The notes below the pieces were generated by a model. It had not been told where the DNA came from, did not search any database, and worked only from the letters and a program-made list of their open reading frames with translations. DNA of 60,830 bases from positions 1 to 60,830 of the forward strand of contig CAKPBB010000010.1 of assembly GCA_934140005.1 (NCBI GenBank), in the 5' to 3' direction. The position numbers were made by a program, and so were the translations under genes. This DNA comes from an uncultured Clostridia bacterium. Lineage in GTDB: Bacteria; Bacillota; Clostridia; TANB77; CAG-508. Position 1 is the stretch's first letter, and every line of letters begins with the position of its first letter. Positions 25,857 to 32,745 of the stretch are shown piece by piece.

Positions 25857-27488
25857 ATGGATAATAAAGATTTAGCAAATTTAATTTTTCCTGATGTAAA
25901 GGGAGTAGAATACTATGAAACAAAATATCCAGCAAGAAATCTACCAGAAGGTGCAATAGTTACAAGATTCGCACCAAGTCCTACTGGTTTTGTTCACATA
26001 GGAAGTTTATTTCAAGCTTTGGTTGCTTGGAAAGTTGCAAAACAAACTAATGGTGTATTTTTCTTAAGAGTTGAAGATACAGACCAAAAAAGAGAAGTGG
26101 AAAATGGTGTATCTGGAATAGTAAATTCGTTGAATGATTTTGGAATTATACCAACAGAAGGTATGATTGATGAAAACAACGAAAAAGGAGAGTATGGACC
26201 ATATAAACAATCTTTAAGAAAAGATATTTATCAATCTTATGCTAAAAAATTGATAGAAGAAGGAAAAGCATATCCTTGTTTTTGCTCACAAGAAACTTTA
26301 GATGGCATTAGAGCAAATCAAGAAAAAGCAAAAGAAAGAACTGGTTATTATGGAAAGTGGACAAAATGCAGAAATATGCCAATTGATATGGCAATTGAAA
26401 AAATAAAAAATGGAGATCCTTACATTGTCAGACTAAAATCACCAGGAAATCCAGATAAAAAAATTAAACATAAAGATATAATAAAAGGAAATATTGATTT
26501 TCCAGAAAATGACCAAGATATTGTAATTATAAAATCAGATGGATTACCAACATATCACTTTGCACATGCTGTTGATGATCATTTAATGGGAACAACAACT
26601 GTAATTCGTGCAGATGAATGGGTTGCATCAGTTCCACTTCATTTACAACTATTTTATATATTAGGATTTAAAGCACCTAGATATGCTCATATTTCACCTA
26701 TTATGAAAATTGATGGTGAATCAAAGAGAAAGTTAAGTAAAAGAAAAGATCCAGAAGCTGCTGTAAGTTATTACAAAGAAGAGGGAATTCCAAAGCAATC
26801 TGTAATAGAATATTTAATTAATATTGCTAATTCTAATTTTGAAATTTGGAGAAAACAAAATCCAGATAAATCAATAGATGAATTTACATTAGAGTTAAAT
26901 AAAATGGGTGTAAGTGGTGCACTATTTGATATGGTAAAACTTTTAGATGTATCTAAAACTGTAATTTCAAAATATAGTGCAGAACAAGTATACAATGAAA
27001 CTTTAGAATGGGCAAAGGAATATGATGAAGAACTTACTAAAATGCTTGAAGACAAAGAGTATGCTTTAAAAGTTTTAGGAATAGAAAGAGGCAATGTTAA
27101 ACCTAGAAAAGATATTGCTAAATGGTCAGATGTTAAAAATATAATTTATTATATGTTTGATGATAAATTTGATAAAAATGGTGAATTTGAATATCAAAAA
27201 ATAACAGATAAAGATGAAATCGAAAAAATTGTTAAAACATATTTTGAAAAATATTATGATGAAAATGATGATAAACAAACTTGGTTTAACAAAATGAAAG
27301 ACTTGGCAGAAGAATTAGGATATGCAAGAGAAGTAAAAGAATATAAAGCAAATCCAGATAATTATAAAGGACATGTTGGAGACATTAGTACAGTTCTTAG
27401 AGTAAAATTAACAGGAAGATGCAATACGCCAGATTTATATGAAATTATGCAAGTTATAGGCAAGGAAAGATTGTTAAAAAGAATATAA
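25857..27488 (+). CDS. gltX: Glutamyl-tRNA synthetase
   Basis: Charges tRNA-Glu with glutamate. 543 residues, class I fold: RFAPSPTGFVHIGSLFQAL (HIGH-type motif HIGS about 47-50), FLRVEDTDQKREVENG, DGLPTYHFAHAVDDHLMG and the KMSKS-type KRKLSKRKDPE near residue 292. It belongs to the longer form seen in some Clostridia, with a C-terminal anticodon-binding region. SD AAGGAGAGAGG. First gene of gltX-DUF951-DUF1653-serS-engB; its stop overlaps the next ATG. Confidence 0.95.
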   Translation: MDNKDLANLIFPDVKGVEYYETKYPARNLPEGAIVTRFAPSPTGFVHIGSLFQALVAWKVAKQTNGVFFLRVEDTDQKREVENGVSGIVNSLNDFGIIPTEGMIDENNEKGEYGPYKQSLRKDIYQSYAKKLIEEGKAYPCFCSQETLDGIRANQEKAKERTGYYGKWTKCRNMPIDMAIEKIKNGDPYIVRLKSPGNPDKKIKHKDIIKGNIDFPENDQDIVIIKSDGLPTYHFAHAVDDHLMGTTTVIRADEWVASVPLHLQLFYILGFKAPRYAHISPIMKIDGESKRKLSKRKDPEAAVSYYKEEGIPKQSVIEYLINIANSNFEIWRKQNPDKSIDEFTLELNKMGVSGALFDMVKLLDVSKTVISKYSAEQVYNETLEWAKEYDEELTKMLEDKEYALKVLGIERGNVKPRKDIAKWSDVKNIIYYMFDDKFDKNGEFEYQKITDKDEIEKIVKTYFEKYYDENDDKQTWFNKMKDLAEELGYAREVKEYKANPDNYKGHVGDISTVLRVKLTGRCNTPDLYEIMQVIGKERLLKRI

Positions 27489-27676
27489 TGATGAATATGG
27501 ATTATAAAATAGGAGATAAAGTTAAAACCAAAAAGGCACATCCTTGTGGTAGCAAAGTATGGGAAATAACTAGAATAGGAGTAGATTTTAAATTAAAATG
27601 TACTGGTTGTGAACATACAATAATGTTACCACGAGAAAAAGCTTTAAAGATGATTATTTCAAAAATTGAAGATTAA
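27488..27676 (+). CDS. DUF951 family protein
   Basis: 62 residues of the DUF951 family, function unknown. It has GDKVKTKKAHPCGSKVWEI and RIGVDFKLKCTGCEHTIMLPR; the two Cys-containing turns (PCGS, CTGC) suggest a small zinc-binding or nucleic-acid-binding fold. It overlaps the gltX stop by one base, so translation is coupled. In Firmicutes this family often lies near era, ychF or tRNA-synthetase genes, which hints at a translation role. Confidence 0.85.
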   Translation: MMNMDYKIGDKVKTKKAHPCGSKVWEITRIGVDFKLKCTGCEHTIMLPREKALKMIISKIED

Positions 27677-27697
27677 CGAAAGAAGGAAAAATAAATT

Positions 27698-27931
27698 ATG
27701 AGAGAAGTAAAAGCTGGACAAATGTATATGCATTTTAAAGGAATAAAAGTTGAAGTAGTAGGTGTTGCAAAGCATTCTGAAACTTTAGAAAATCTTGTTA
27801 TTTATAAGCATTTAGGAACAGATGAGTTATGGGCAAGACCAGAGGCAATGTTTTTAGATGAAACAGATATTACAAATAAAGCAGGTAATGTTACAGGTCA
27901 GAAATATCGTTTTGAATTGATAAGCGAATAA
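27698..27931 (+). CDS. DUF1653 family protein
   Basis: 77 residues of the DUF1653 family, function unknown. It shows the family pattern G.MYMHFKGIKVEVVGVAKHSETLE, VIYKHLGTDELWARP and MFLDETDI. The fold is a small beta-barrel. SD AGAAGGAA. Between DUF951 and serS. Confidence 0.85.
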   Translation: MREVKAGQMYMHFKGIKVEVVGVAKHSETLENLVIYKHLGTDELWARPEAMFLDETDITNKAGNVTGQKYRFELISE

Positions 27932-27937
27932 TTATGG

Positions 27938-27979
27938 AAAGGAGAGTAGATTTATTTATATATCTACAATTATGCAAAA
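27938..27979 (+). promoter_or_regulatory. Hairpin-bridged SD of serS
   Basis: SD AAAGGAGA (27938-27945) directly abuts GTAGAT (27946-27951), which pairs with ATCTAC (27962-27967). From there 12 nt lead to the serS ATG. A micro-ORF ATG CAA AAA TGA (27972-27983) overlaps the serS start out of frame. Confidence 0.55.
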
Positions 27980-29266
27980 ATGATTGATATTAAATTTTTA
28001 AGAGAAAATCCAGAAGCTGTAAAAGAAAATATAAAGAAAAAATTTCAAGACCATAAACTTCATTTAGTAGATGAAGTTTTAGAATTAGATAAAGAATCAA
28101 GAGAACTAACAGTAATGTGTGATGAACTTAGAATGAACAGAAATTCTTTGAGTAAACAAATTGGTGCTTTAATGGGAAAAGGAGAGAAAGAAGAAGCTGA
28201 AAAAATTAAAGGACAAGTTAAGGAAATAAATGAAAAGTTAGCACAAAATGAAGGTAAAGAAGAAGAGCTAAAAGAAGAAATAAAATCTCGCATGATGAAA
28301 ATTCCTAATATAATGGATGCATCTGTTCCTATCGGAAAAGATGATAGTGAAAATGTGGAAGTTCAAAGATTTGGTGAACCAATTGTCCCAGATTATGAAA
28401 TTCCATATCATGCAGATATTATAGCAAGATTTAATGGATTAGATAAAGAATCTGCAGGACGTACAAGTGGTGTTGGTTTTTATTATTTAATTGGTGATGT
28501 TGCAAGACTTCACGAAGCAATGCTTGCTTATGCTAGAGATTATATGATTAGTAATGGATTTACTTATGCTATACCACCATTTATGATTCGTAGTGATGTT
28601 GTAACTGGTGTTATGAGTTTTGAAGAAATGGATGCTATGATGTACAAAATAGAAGGAGAAGACTTATTCTTAATAGGTACATCAGAACATTCAATGATTG
28701 GAAAATTTAAAGATCAACTAATAAAGAAAGAAGAACTTCCAATTAGTATGACATCATATTCTCCATGTTTTAGAAAGGAAATTGGTTCACATGGTTTAGA
28801 AGAAAGAGGTCTATATCGTGTTCATCAATTTGAAAAACAAGAAATGATAGTTTTATGTGAGCCAGAAGATTCTATGAACTGGTATAATAAAATGTGGAAA
28901 TTAAGTGTTGACTTGTTTAGAAGCTTTAATGTTCCAGTAAGACAACTTGATTGTTGTTCAGGAGATTTAGCTGATTTAAAAGTAAAATCTTGTGATATTG
29001 AAGCTTGGAGTCCTAGACAAAAGAAATATTTTGAAGTTTGCAGTTGCTCTAATTTAGGAGATGCTCAAGCTAGACGTTTAGGAATTCGTGTTAAGAGTGA
29101 AAAAGGAAATTACTTCTTACATACATTAAATAATACAGTTGTTGCCACACCAAGAGGCTTAATTGCTGTATTAGAAAATAATTATAATGAAGATGGAAGT
29201 GTAACAGTTCCAGAAGTTTTAAGACCTTATATGGGTGGAACTGAAGTAATAAGACCTAAAAATTAG
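27980..29266 (+). CDS. serS: Seryl-tRNA synthetase
   Basis: Class II synthetase charging tRNA-Ser (and tRNA-Sec where present). 428 residues: MIDIKFLRENPEAVKENIKKK, a long coiled-coil arm (about 30-100), motif 2 region SYSPCFRKEIGSHGLEERG, LYRVHQFEKQEM, and motif 3 NTVVATPRGLIAVLENN. An SD does not lie in the normal position; the one at 27938 would be brought near by a hairpin (separate entry). Between DUF1653 and engB. Confidence 0.95.
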   Translation: MIDIKFLRENPEAVKENIKKKFQDHKLHLVDEVLELDKESRELTVMCDELRMNRNSLSKQIGALMGKGEKEEAEKIKGQVKEINEKLAQNEGKEEELKEEIKSRMMKIPNIMDASVPIGKDDSENVEVQRFGEPIVPDYEIPYHADIIARFNGLDKESAGRTSGVGFYYLIGDVARLHEAMLAYARDYMISNGFTYAIPPFMIRSDVVTGVMSFEEMDAMMYKIEGEDLFLIGTSEHSMIGKFKDQLIKKEELPISMTSYSPCFRKEIGSHGLEERGLYRVHQFEKQEMIVLCEPEDSMNWYNKMWKLSVDLFRSFNVPVRQLDCCSGDLADLKVKSCDIEAWSPRQKKYFEVCSCSNLGDAQARRLGIRVKSEKGNYFLHTLNNTVVATPRGLIAVLENNYNEDGSVTVPEVLRPYMGGTEVIRPKN

Positions 29267-29371
29267 AAAGGAGAGTGCAATGTATAGATAAGAGATTTAA
29301 AAGTTTCTTATGATATATTTTGCACTAAATTTATTTTATAGATTTAGTGTGAAATAATTGCACAGTAAGTT
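29267..29371 (+). promoter_or_regulatory. Hairpin-bridged SD of engB
   Basis: The serS stop is followed at once by SD AAAGGAGA (29267-29274), which abuts GTGCAAT (29275-29281). Its exact complement ATTGCAC lies at 29357-29363, 8 nt before the engB ATG. Between them are an 8-bp hairpin CACTAAAT/ATTTAGTG (29323-29330, 29342-29349) and a smaller one. Folded, the SD is 8 nt from the ATG; unfolded, 97 nt. Confidence 0.6.
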
Positions 29372-29953
29372 ATGCAAGTAAAAAATCCAAAATTTGAAAT
29401 ATCAGCAGTAGGACCAAAGCAATATCCAACTGGAAATTTGCCAGAAATAGTTTTAGTTGGCAAATCAAATGTTGGTAAATCTTCTTTTATAAATACTATG
29501 CTAAATAGAAAAAGCTTAGCTAGGACAAGTAATGTGCCAGGAAAAACAAGACAAATAAACTTTTACAATGTAGATAATATATTTTATTTTGTTGACTTAC
29601 CTGGATATGGTTATAGCAAAATGTCAAAAGAGGAAAAAGTTGTTTCTGGAAAATATATTGAGGAATATTTAGAAAAAAGAAATAATATTCATCTAATTGT
29701 TTTAGTATTAGACATTAGACATAAACCAACAAATGATGATTTATTGATGTATGATTACATATTAAAAACAAATTTACCATTTATAGTGGTAACTAATAAA
29801 GCTGATAAAATTGCAATAACAAAAGTTGATGATGCAGTAAATGAAATAAAAGAGTATTTAGGAATTTCTTATACACCTATTATGCCATTTTCTGCAGAAA
29901 GAAAAATATATTCTGAAAAAGTTTGGAAAGAAATAGAAGAACATATAAACTAA
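29372..29953 (+). CDS. engB: Ribosome biogenesis GTPase EngB (YsxC)
   Basis: GTPase needed for late 50S assembly. 193 residues with G1 LVGKSNVGKSSFIN, G2 region ARTSNVPGKTRQINFY, G3 VDLPGYGYSKM, G4 VVTNKADKI and G5 PFSAE. No SD adjoins the ATG; the nearest strong SD is 97 nt upstream and would be joined by a multi-branch fold (separate entry). Last gene of the gltX operon; a long palindrome follows. Confidence 0.93.
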   Translation: MQVKNPKFEISAVGPKQYPTGNLPEIVLVGKSNVGKSSFINTMLNRKSLARTSNVPGKTRQINFYNVDNIFYFVDLPGYGYSKMSKEEKVVSGKYIEEYLEKRNNIHLIVLVLDIRHKPTNDDLLMYDYILKTNLPFIVVTNKADKIAITKVDDAVNEIKEYLGISYTPIMPFSAERKIYSEKVWKEIEEHIN

Positions 29954-29959
29954 TATTTT

Positions 29960-30138
29960 AAGCTCAACTAATGTATCACTTTCATAATATGACTCGGCTC
30001 ATTACAAAAATTAAGAAATTCTAACTTATTTTATGGCACCCTTCCATTAAAAATGAACTCTTTCCATAAAATTGCATAGAATTTCTAAATTTTTTCATTC
30101 ACATTCGTCATTATTCAAGTGATACATTAGTTGAGCTT
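29960..30138. repeat. Long imperfect palindrome with perfect 21-bp ends (MITE-like or bidirectional terminator)
   Basis: The 21 bp at 29960-29980 are the exact reverse complement of 30118-30138. Inside, further complementary arms continue (AGAAATTCTA near 30018 with TAGAATTTCT near 30078, and TTTTATGG with CCATAAAA), so the whole element of about 180 bp can fold into one long hairpin. It lies between convergent engB and DUF2508, and the stop codon of the latter is in its right arm. It could be a non-autonomous element remnant used as a two-way terminator. Confidence 0.7.
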
Positions 30139-30351
30139 TTTTACTTGTTTAATTAAATAATCATATTTGGCTTGTTCAGCTTTAATTTGATAAGTATAAT
30201 AATCTATTAAATCACTTTCTGCAAATTGCATGTTATGATATATGTTTTTTAAAGTGTTTTTAGAGTTATTTATTTCAAAAAGCAATGATTGCATTTTTTC
30301 ATGTTCTTTTAAATCAGAAATTTTAGATTCTTTTACAAAATTTTCTTTCAA
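30127..30351 (-). CDS. DUF2508 (YaaL-like) family protein
   Basis: 74 residues, helical, matching the DUF2508/YaaL family: KTL-like NSKNTLKNIYHNMQFAESD, LIDYYTYQIKAEQAKYDYLIKQ. Function unknown. I place the start at a TTG at 30351 (minus strand), 8 nt after a weak GGGTG; upstream codons encode a non-family hydrophobic stretch. In Bacillus this family lies near recR and sigma-K processing genes; no such neighbours are seen here. Confidence 0.65.
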   Translation of the reverse strand: MKENFVKESKISDLKEHEKMQSLLFEINNSKNTLKNIYHNMQFAESDLIDYYTYQIKAEQAKYDYLIKQVKKLN

Positions 30352-30396
30352 TATAATCACCCAAAGATAGTATATGTAGTTAAAAAGAAAATATGT

Positions 30397-30436
30397 AAAA
30401 AAGCCGCCACTCATACAAGAATGAGTGACGAGCTTT
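30397..30436 (-). terminator. Terminator of the RelA/SpoT-domain gene
   Basis: On the reverse strand AAGCTCGTCACTCAT, 6-nt loop, ATGAGTGGCGGCTT (with mismatches), then six T. Confidence 0.85.
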
Positions 30437-30477
30437 TCAAATGCTCAAGAGAGCACTTTACATGTGTGACTGAATTA

Positions 30478-31485
30478 TCACAAAGCTTTTGGCATCAGGA
30501 AACCCTCAAGGTCAGCTTCTGCAACATTTCTAACATTGAAGAATGTATCGAGCATAATACTGGACAACTCTTCATCAGTGGGTTCAAAAATCTCACGATA
30601 TTCGTGAACAGCTTCCTTATATTTTAAGTGACTTGCATTTGCTTTTTCTGCAAAGCGATGCATTTTGGCCGTTCGAGCTTGTAATTCAATTTCAAACCCA
30701 GCATATTCAGAGCTGGAATCAACAGCTAAGATGAAATGCAAACTTTGATAACCGTTTGCTTTAGGCTTGAAGTAATTTTTAATACAATTACTAAAAGGTT
30801 TCAGCAGCTTTTGTGTTTGACGGTCCGGAAGTTCTATTTCTGGAAAATTCTCAGGAATGAACTTGCCTTTATCACTTCGCTTAAGTGGTTTGAGCACAAA
30901 TGGAATAAGAAACAACTCAAGAACCTCTGAGTCTTGATTTGTATTTTTGATATATTGTGCAAAATCCATACGGTCTTTTTTACTCAAACCGCATAAAACG
31001 TTTAATAATTTAACCGTTGCAAATGCAGTCTTATTGATTGCATGTTTTCCACCATTTAAAGTGATATACCTTACACCATAGACATCTGATATAAATGATG
31101 GGTCTTTTTGATTGGATTTGTCAAGTAACTTGGCAAATTCACTAACCAAACTTTTCTGACGTGCTGTTGATATTACTACAAGGTCGATACCATACTGAGA
31201 GTTTAGCCATTCTGTTCCAATTTTCATAAATTTGGCTAACATCCGAGTAAGATTACAATATGCTTCACTTTTTTCCCTAGTTGTTATGCTGTGCCGAAGC
31301 TGATTGCAAAAATAGTCTATAACCATTTGGTCTTCTGCTGGAAAAGAAGGATAGGCTTCTAATTGAAGTAAAAATCTCCTTTCCAATTCGACAATATTTG
31401 TAATCGGTTGTGATTGCTCTGAAGTATTTCCAGTTGCTGTTTTGATGAATAGATAATTCATCTGATTTTTTGTAGTCTCTTTCAT
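30478..31485 (-). CDS. RelA/SpoT-domain nucleotidyltransferase, GC-richer singleton gene
   Basis: 335 residues. The C-terminal two thirds show the RelA/SpoT synthetase pattern: ISDVYGVRYI, FKPKANGYQSLHFILAV and FEIELQARTAKMHRFAEKAN followed by HLKYK. This domain transfers pyrophosphate from ATP to GDP/GTP in small alarmone synthetases; related toxins modify tRNA or make other nucleotides. No HD hydrolase, TGS or ACT domain is present. The ATG at 31485 has SD AAAGGAGG 11 nt upstream. Two CGG codons and general codon use match the other two GC-richer genes rather than the host. Product and role (stress or phage defence) cannot be fixed. Confidence 0.8.
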   Translation of the reverse strand: MKETTKNQMNYLFIKTATGNTSEQSQPITNIVELERRFLLQLEAYPSFPAEDQMVIDYFCNQLRHSITTREKSEAYCNLTRMLAKFMKIGTEWLNSQYGIDLVVISTARQKSLVSEFAKLLDKSNQKDPSFISDVYGVRYITLNGGKHAINKTAFATVKLLNVLCGLSKKDRMDFAQYIKNTNQDSEVLELFLIPFVLKPLKRSDKGKFIPENFPEIELPDRQTQKLLKPFSNCIKNYFKPKANGYQSLHFILAVDSSSEYAGFEIELQARTAKMHRFAEKANASHLKYKEAVHEYREIFEPTDEELSSIMLDTFFNVRNVAEADLEGFLMPKAL

Positions 31486-31542
31486 AATGTGATGTGCCTC
31501 CTTTATGCACACATATAAAAGTTAATAAAGTAACATAATCAT

Positions 31543-31571
31543 ATTATAACATAAACTTTACATAAAGTAAA
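31543..31571 (-). promoter_or_regulatory. Promoter and operator candidate of the RelA/SpoT-domain gene
   Basis: Reverse strand: -35 TTTACT (31571-31566), 17-bp spacer, -10 TATAAT (31548-31543). A 14-bp palindrome ACTTTATGTAAAGT (31568-31555) covers the spacer and could bind a repressor. Confidence 0.65.
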
Positions 31572-31657
31572 GAAAACGGAGTTTTTGCAAATTTTGTCAA
31601 GAATAAATATATTTTTTCAGGAAAAACTAATTTATTATAAATTGATAGAGGTGTAAT

Positions 31658-32656
31658 ATGTTTAGACCAGAAAAAATATATTGTGAAAAAGATATAGAAA
31701 ATTATACATTAGGAAGAGAACTTTTAGAAAAATACAAAGATATTCCAAAAACAATTATTGAAAATCATAATAATATAGAAGAAATGAGAAAACAAGAAAA
31801 TTCTCAATTCCCAAAAATGAAAAGAAATTTAATAATAGGAACAAGGAAAACTCAAAAATTTGTAGAAAACCATAAAGTGTCTGATTTTTTAGTACCGTAC
31901 ACATCTTCTGGTTGTACAGCAATGTGTATGTATTGTTATTTAGTATGCAATTATAATAAATGTGCATATTTGAGACTATTTGTGAATAGAGAGCAGATGC
32001 TTGAAAAGATAATAAAAACATCAGAAAAAAGTGATAGAGAATTAACTTTTGAGATTGGTAGTAATAGTGATTTGATTTTGGAAAATACGATAACTAATAA
32101 TTTAGTTTGGACAATCGAAAACTTTACACAGACAAAGAAGGGGAAACTAACATTACCTACTAAATTTGATATGGTAGATGATATTTTAGGATTGGAACAT
32201 AATAAGAAAATAATTATTAGAATGAGTGTAAATCCCGATGAGATTATAAATAAAGTTGAATTTGGAACAGCAAGATTAAAGGAACGAATAGTTGCGATTA
32301 ACAAATTAGCAGATGCAGATTATGAAATTGGAATTTTAATTGCTCCTGTAATTTTTGTAGAGAATTGGAAAAACTTATATTTAGAACTAATTAAGATTTT
32401 ATCAGAAACATTAAATGAAAATACTAAAAGAAAAACATTTTTTGAAATAATTTTTATGACATATAGTTATGTCCATAATGCCATAAATACAGAGGCTTTT
32501 CCAAATGCAATCAATTTATTTAATAAAGATTTAATGAGGGGCAGGGGAAAAGGTAAATATATGTATAAAGATGAATTAAGAAAAGATGGAGATAAATTTT
32601 TTAGAGAGCAAATAAAAAAATATTTTGGAAATACAGAGATTTTATATATAGTTTAA
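31658..32656 (+). CDS. splB: Spore photoproduct lyase homologue (radical SAM)
   Basis: SPL repairs the UV spore photoproduct (5-thyminyl-5,6-dihydrothymine) during germination. 332 residues. The radical SAM cluster motif of this family, CxxxCxxC, is CTAMCMYC (Cys 86, 90, 93), flanked by the Tyr residues (YCY) that take part in radical transfer. The Cys that donates the hydrogen atom in Bacillus (Cys141, about 43 residues after the cluster) is missing: the equivalent stretch is FEIGSNSD (131-138). Extra cysteines at 97 and 102 follow the cluster. Either a divergent SPL or a different radical SAM activity. SD GAGGTG. Confidence 0.8.
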   Translation: MFRPEKIYCEKDIENYTLGRELLEKYKDIPKTIIENHNNIEEMRKQENSQFPKMKRNLIIGTRKTQKFVENHKVSDFLVPYTSSGCTAMCMYCYLVCNYNKCAYLRLFVNREQMLEKIIKTSEKSDRELTFEIGSNSDLILENTITNNLVWTIENFTQTKKGKLTLPTKFDMVDDILGLEHNKKIIIRMSVNPDEIINKVEFGTARLKERIVAINKLADADYEIGILIAPVIFVENWKNLYLELIKILSETLNENTKRKTFFEIIFMTYSYVHNAINTEAFPNAINLFNKDLMRGRGKGKYMYKDELRKDGDKFFREQIKKYFGNTEILYIV

Positions 32657-32703
32657 ATATTATAAGTTTATATAAAAGTGTAATGTATTTAAAGTGAAAT
32701 AAA

Positions 32704-32737
32704 ACAGAGTAGCTTAAATAAAGTTACTCTGTTTTTT
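32704..32737 (+). terminator. Terminator between splB and glmS (two-way)
   Basis: ACAGAGTAGCTT, 4-nt loop region, AAGTTACTCTGT, then six T. On the reverse strand it also serves the convergent glmS, with a weaker T run. Confidence 0.88.
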
Positions 32738-32745
32738 ATTAAAAG

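Noticed and set aside
29280..29291. Leader peptide MYR upstream of engB as a regulatory gene
   Set aside because: Only three codons; its ATG is part of the stem that bridges the SD. Kept as a remark in the engB finding rather than a feature.
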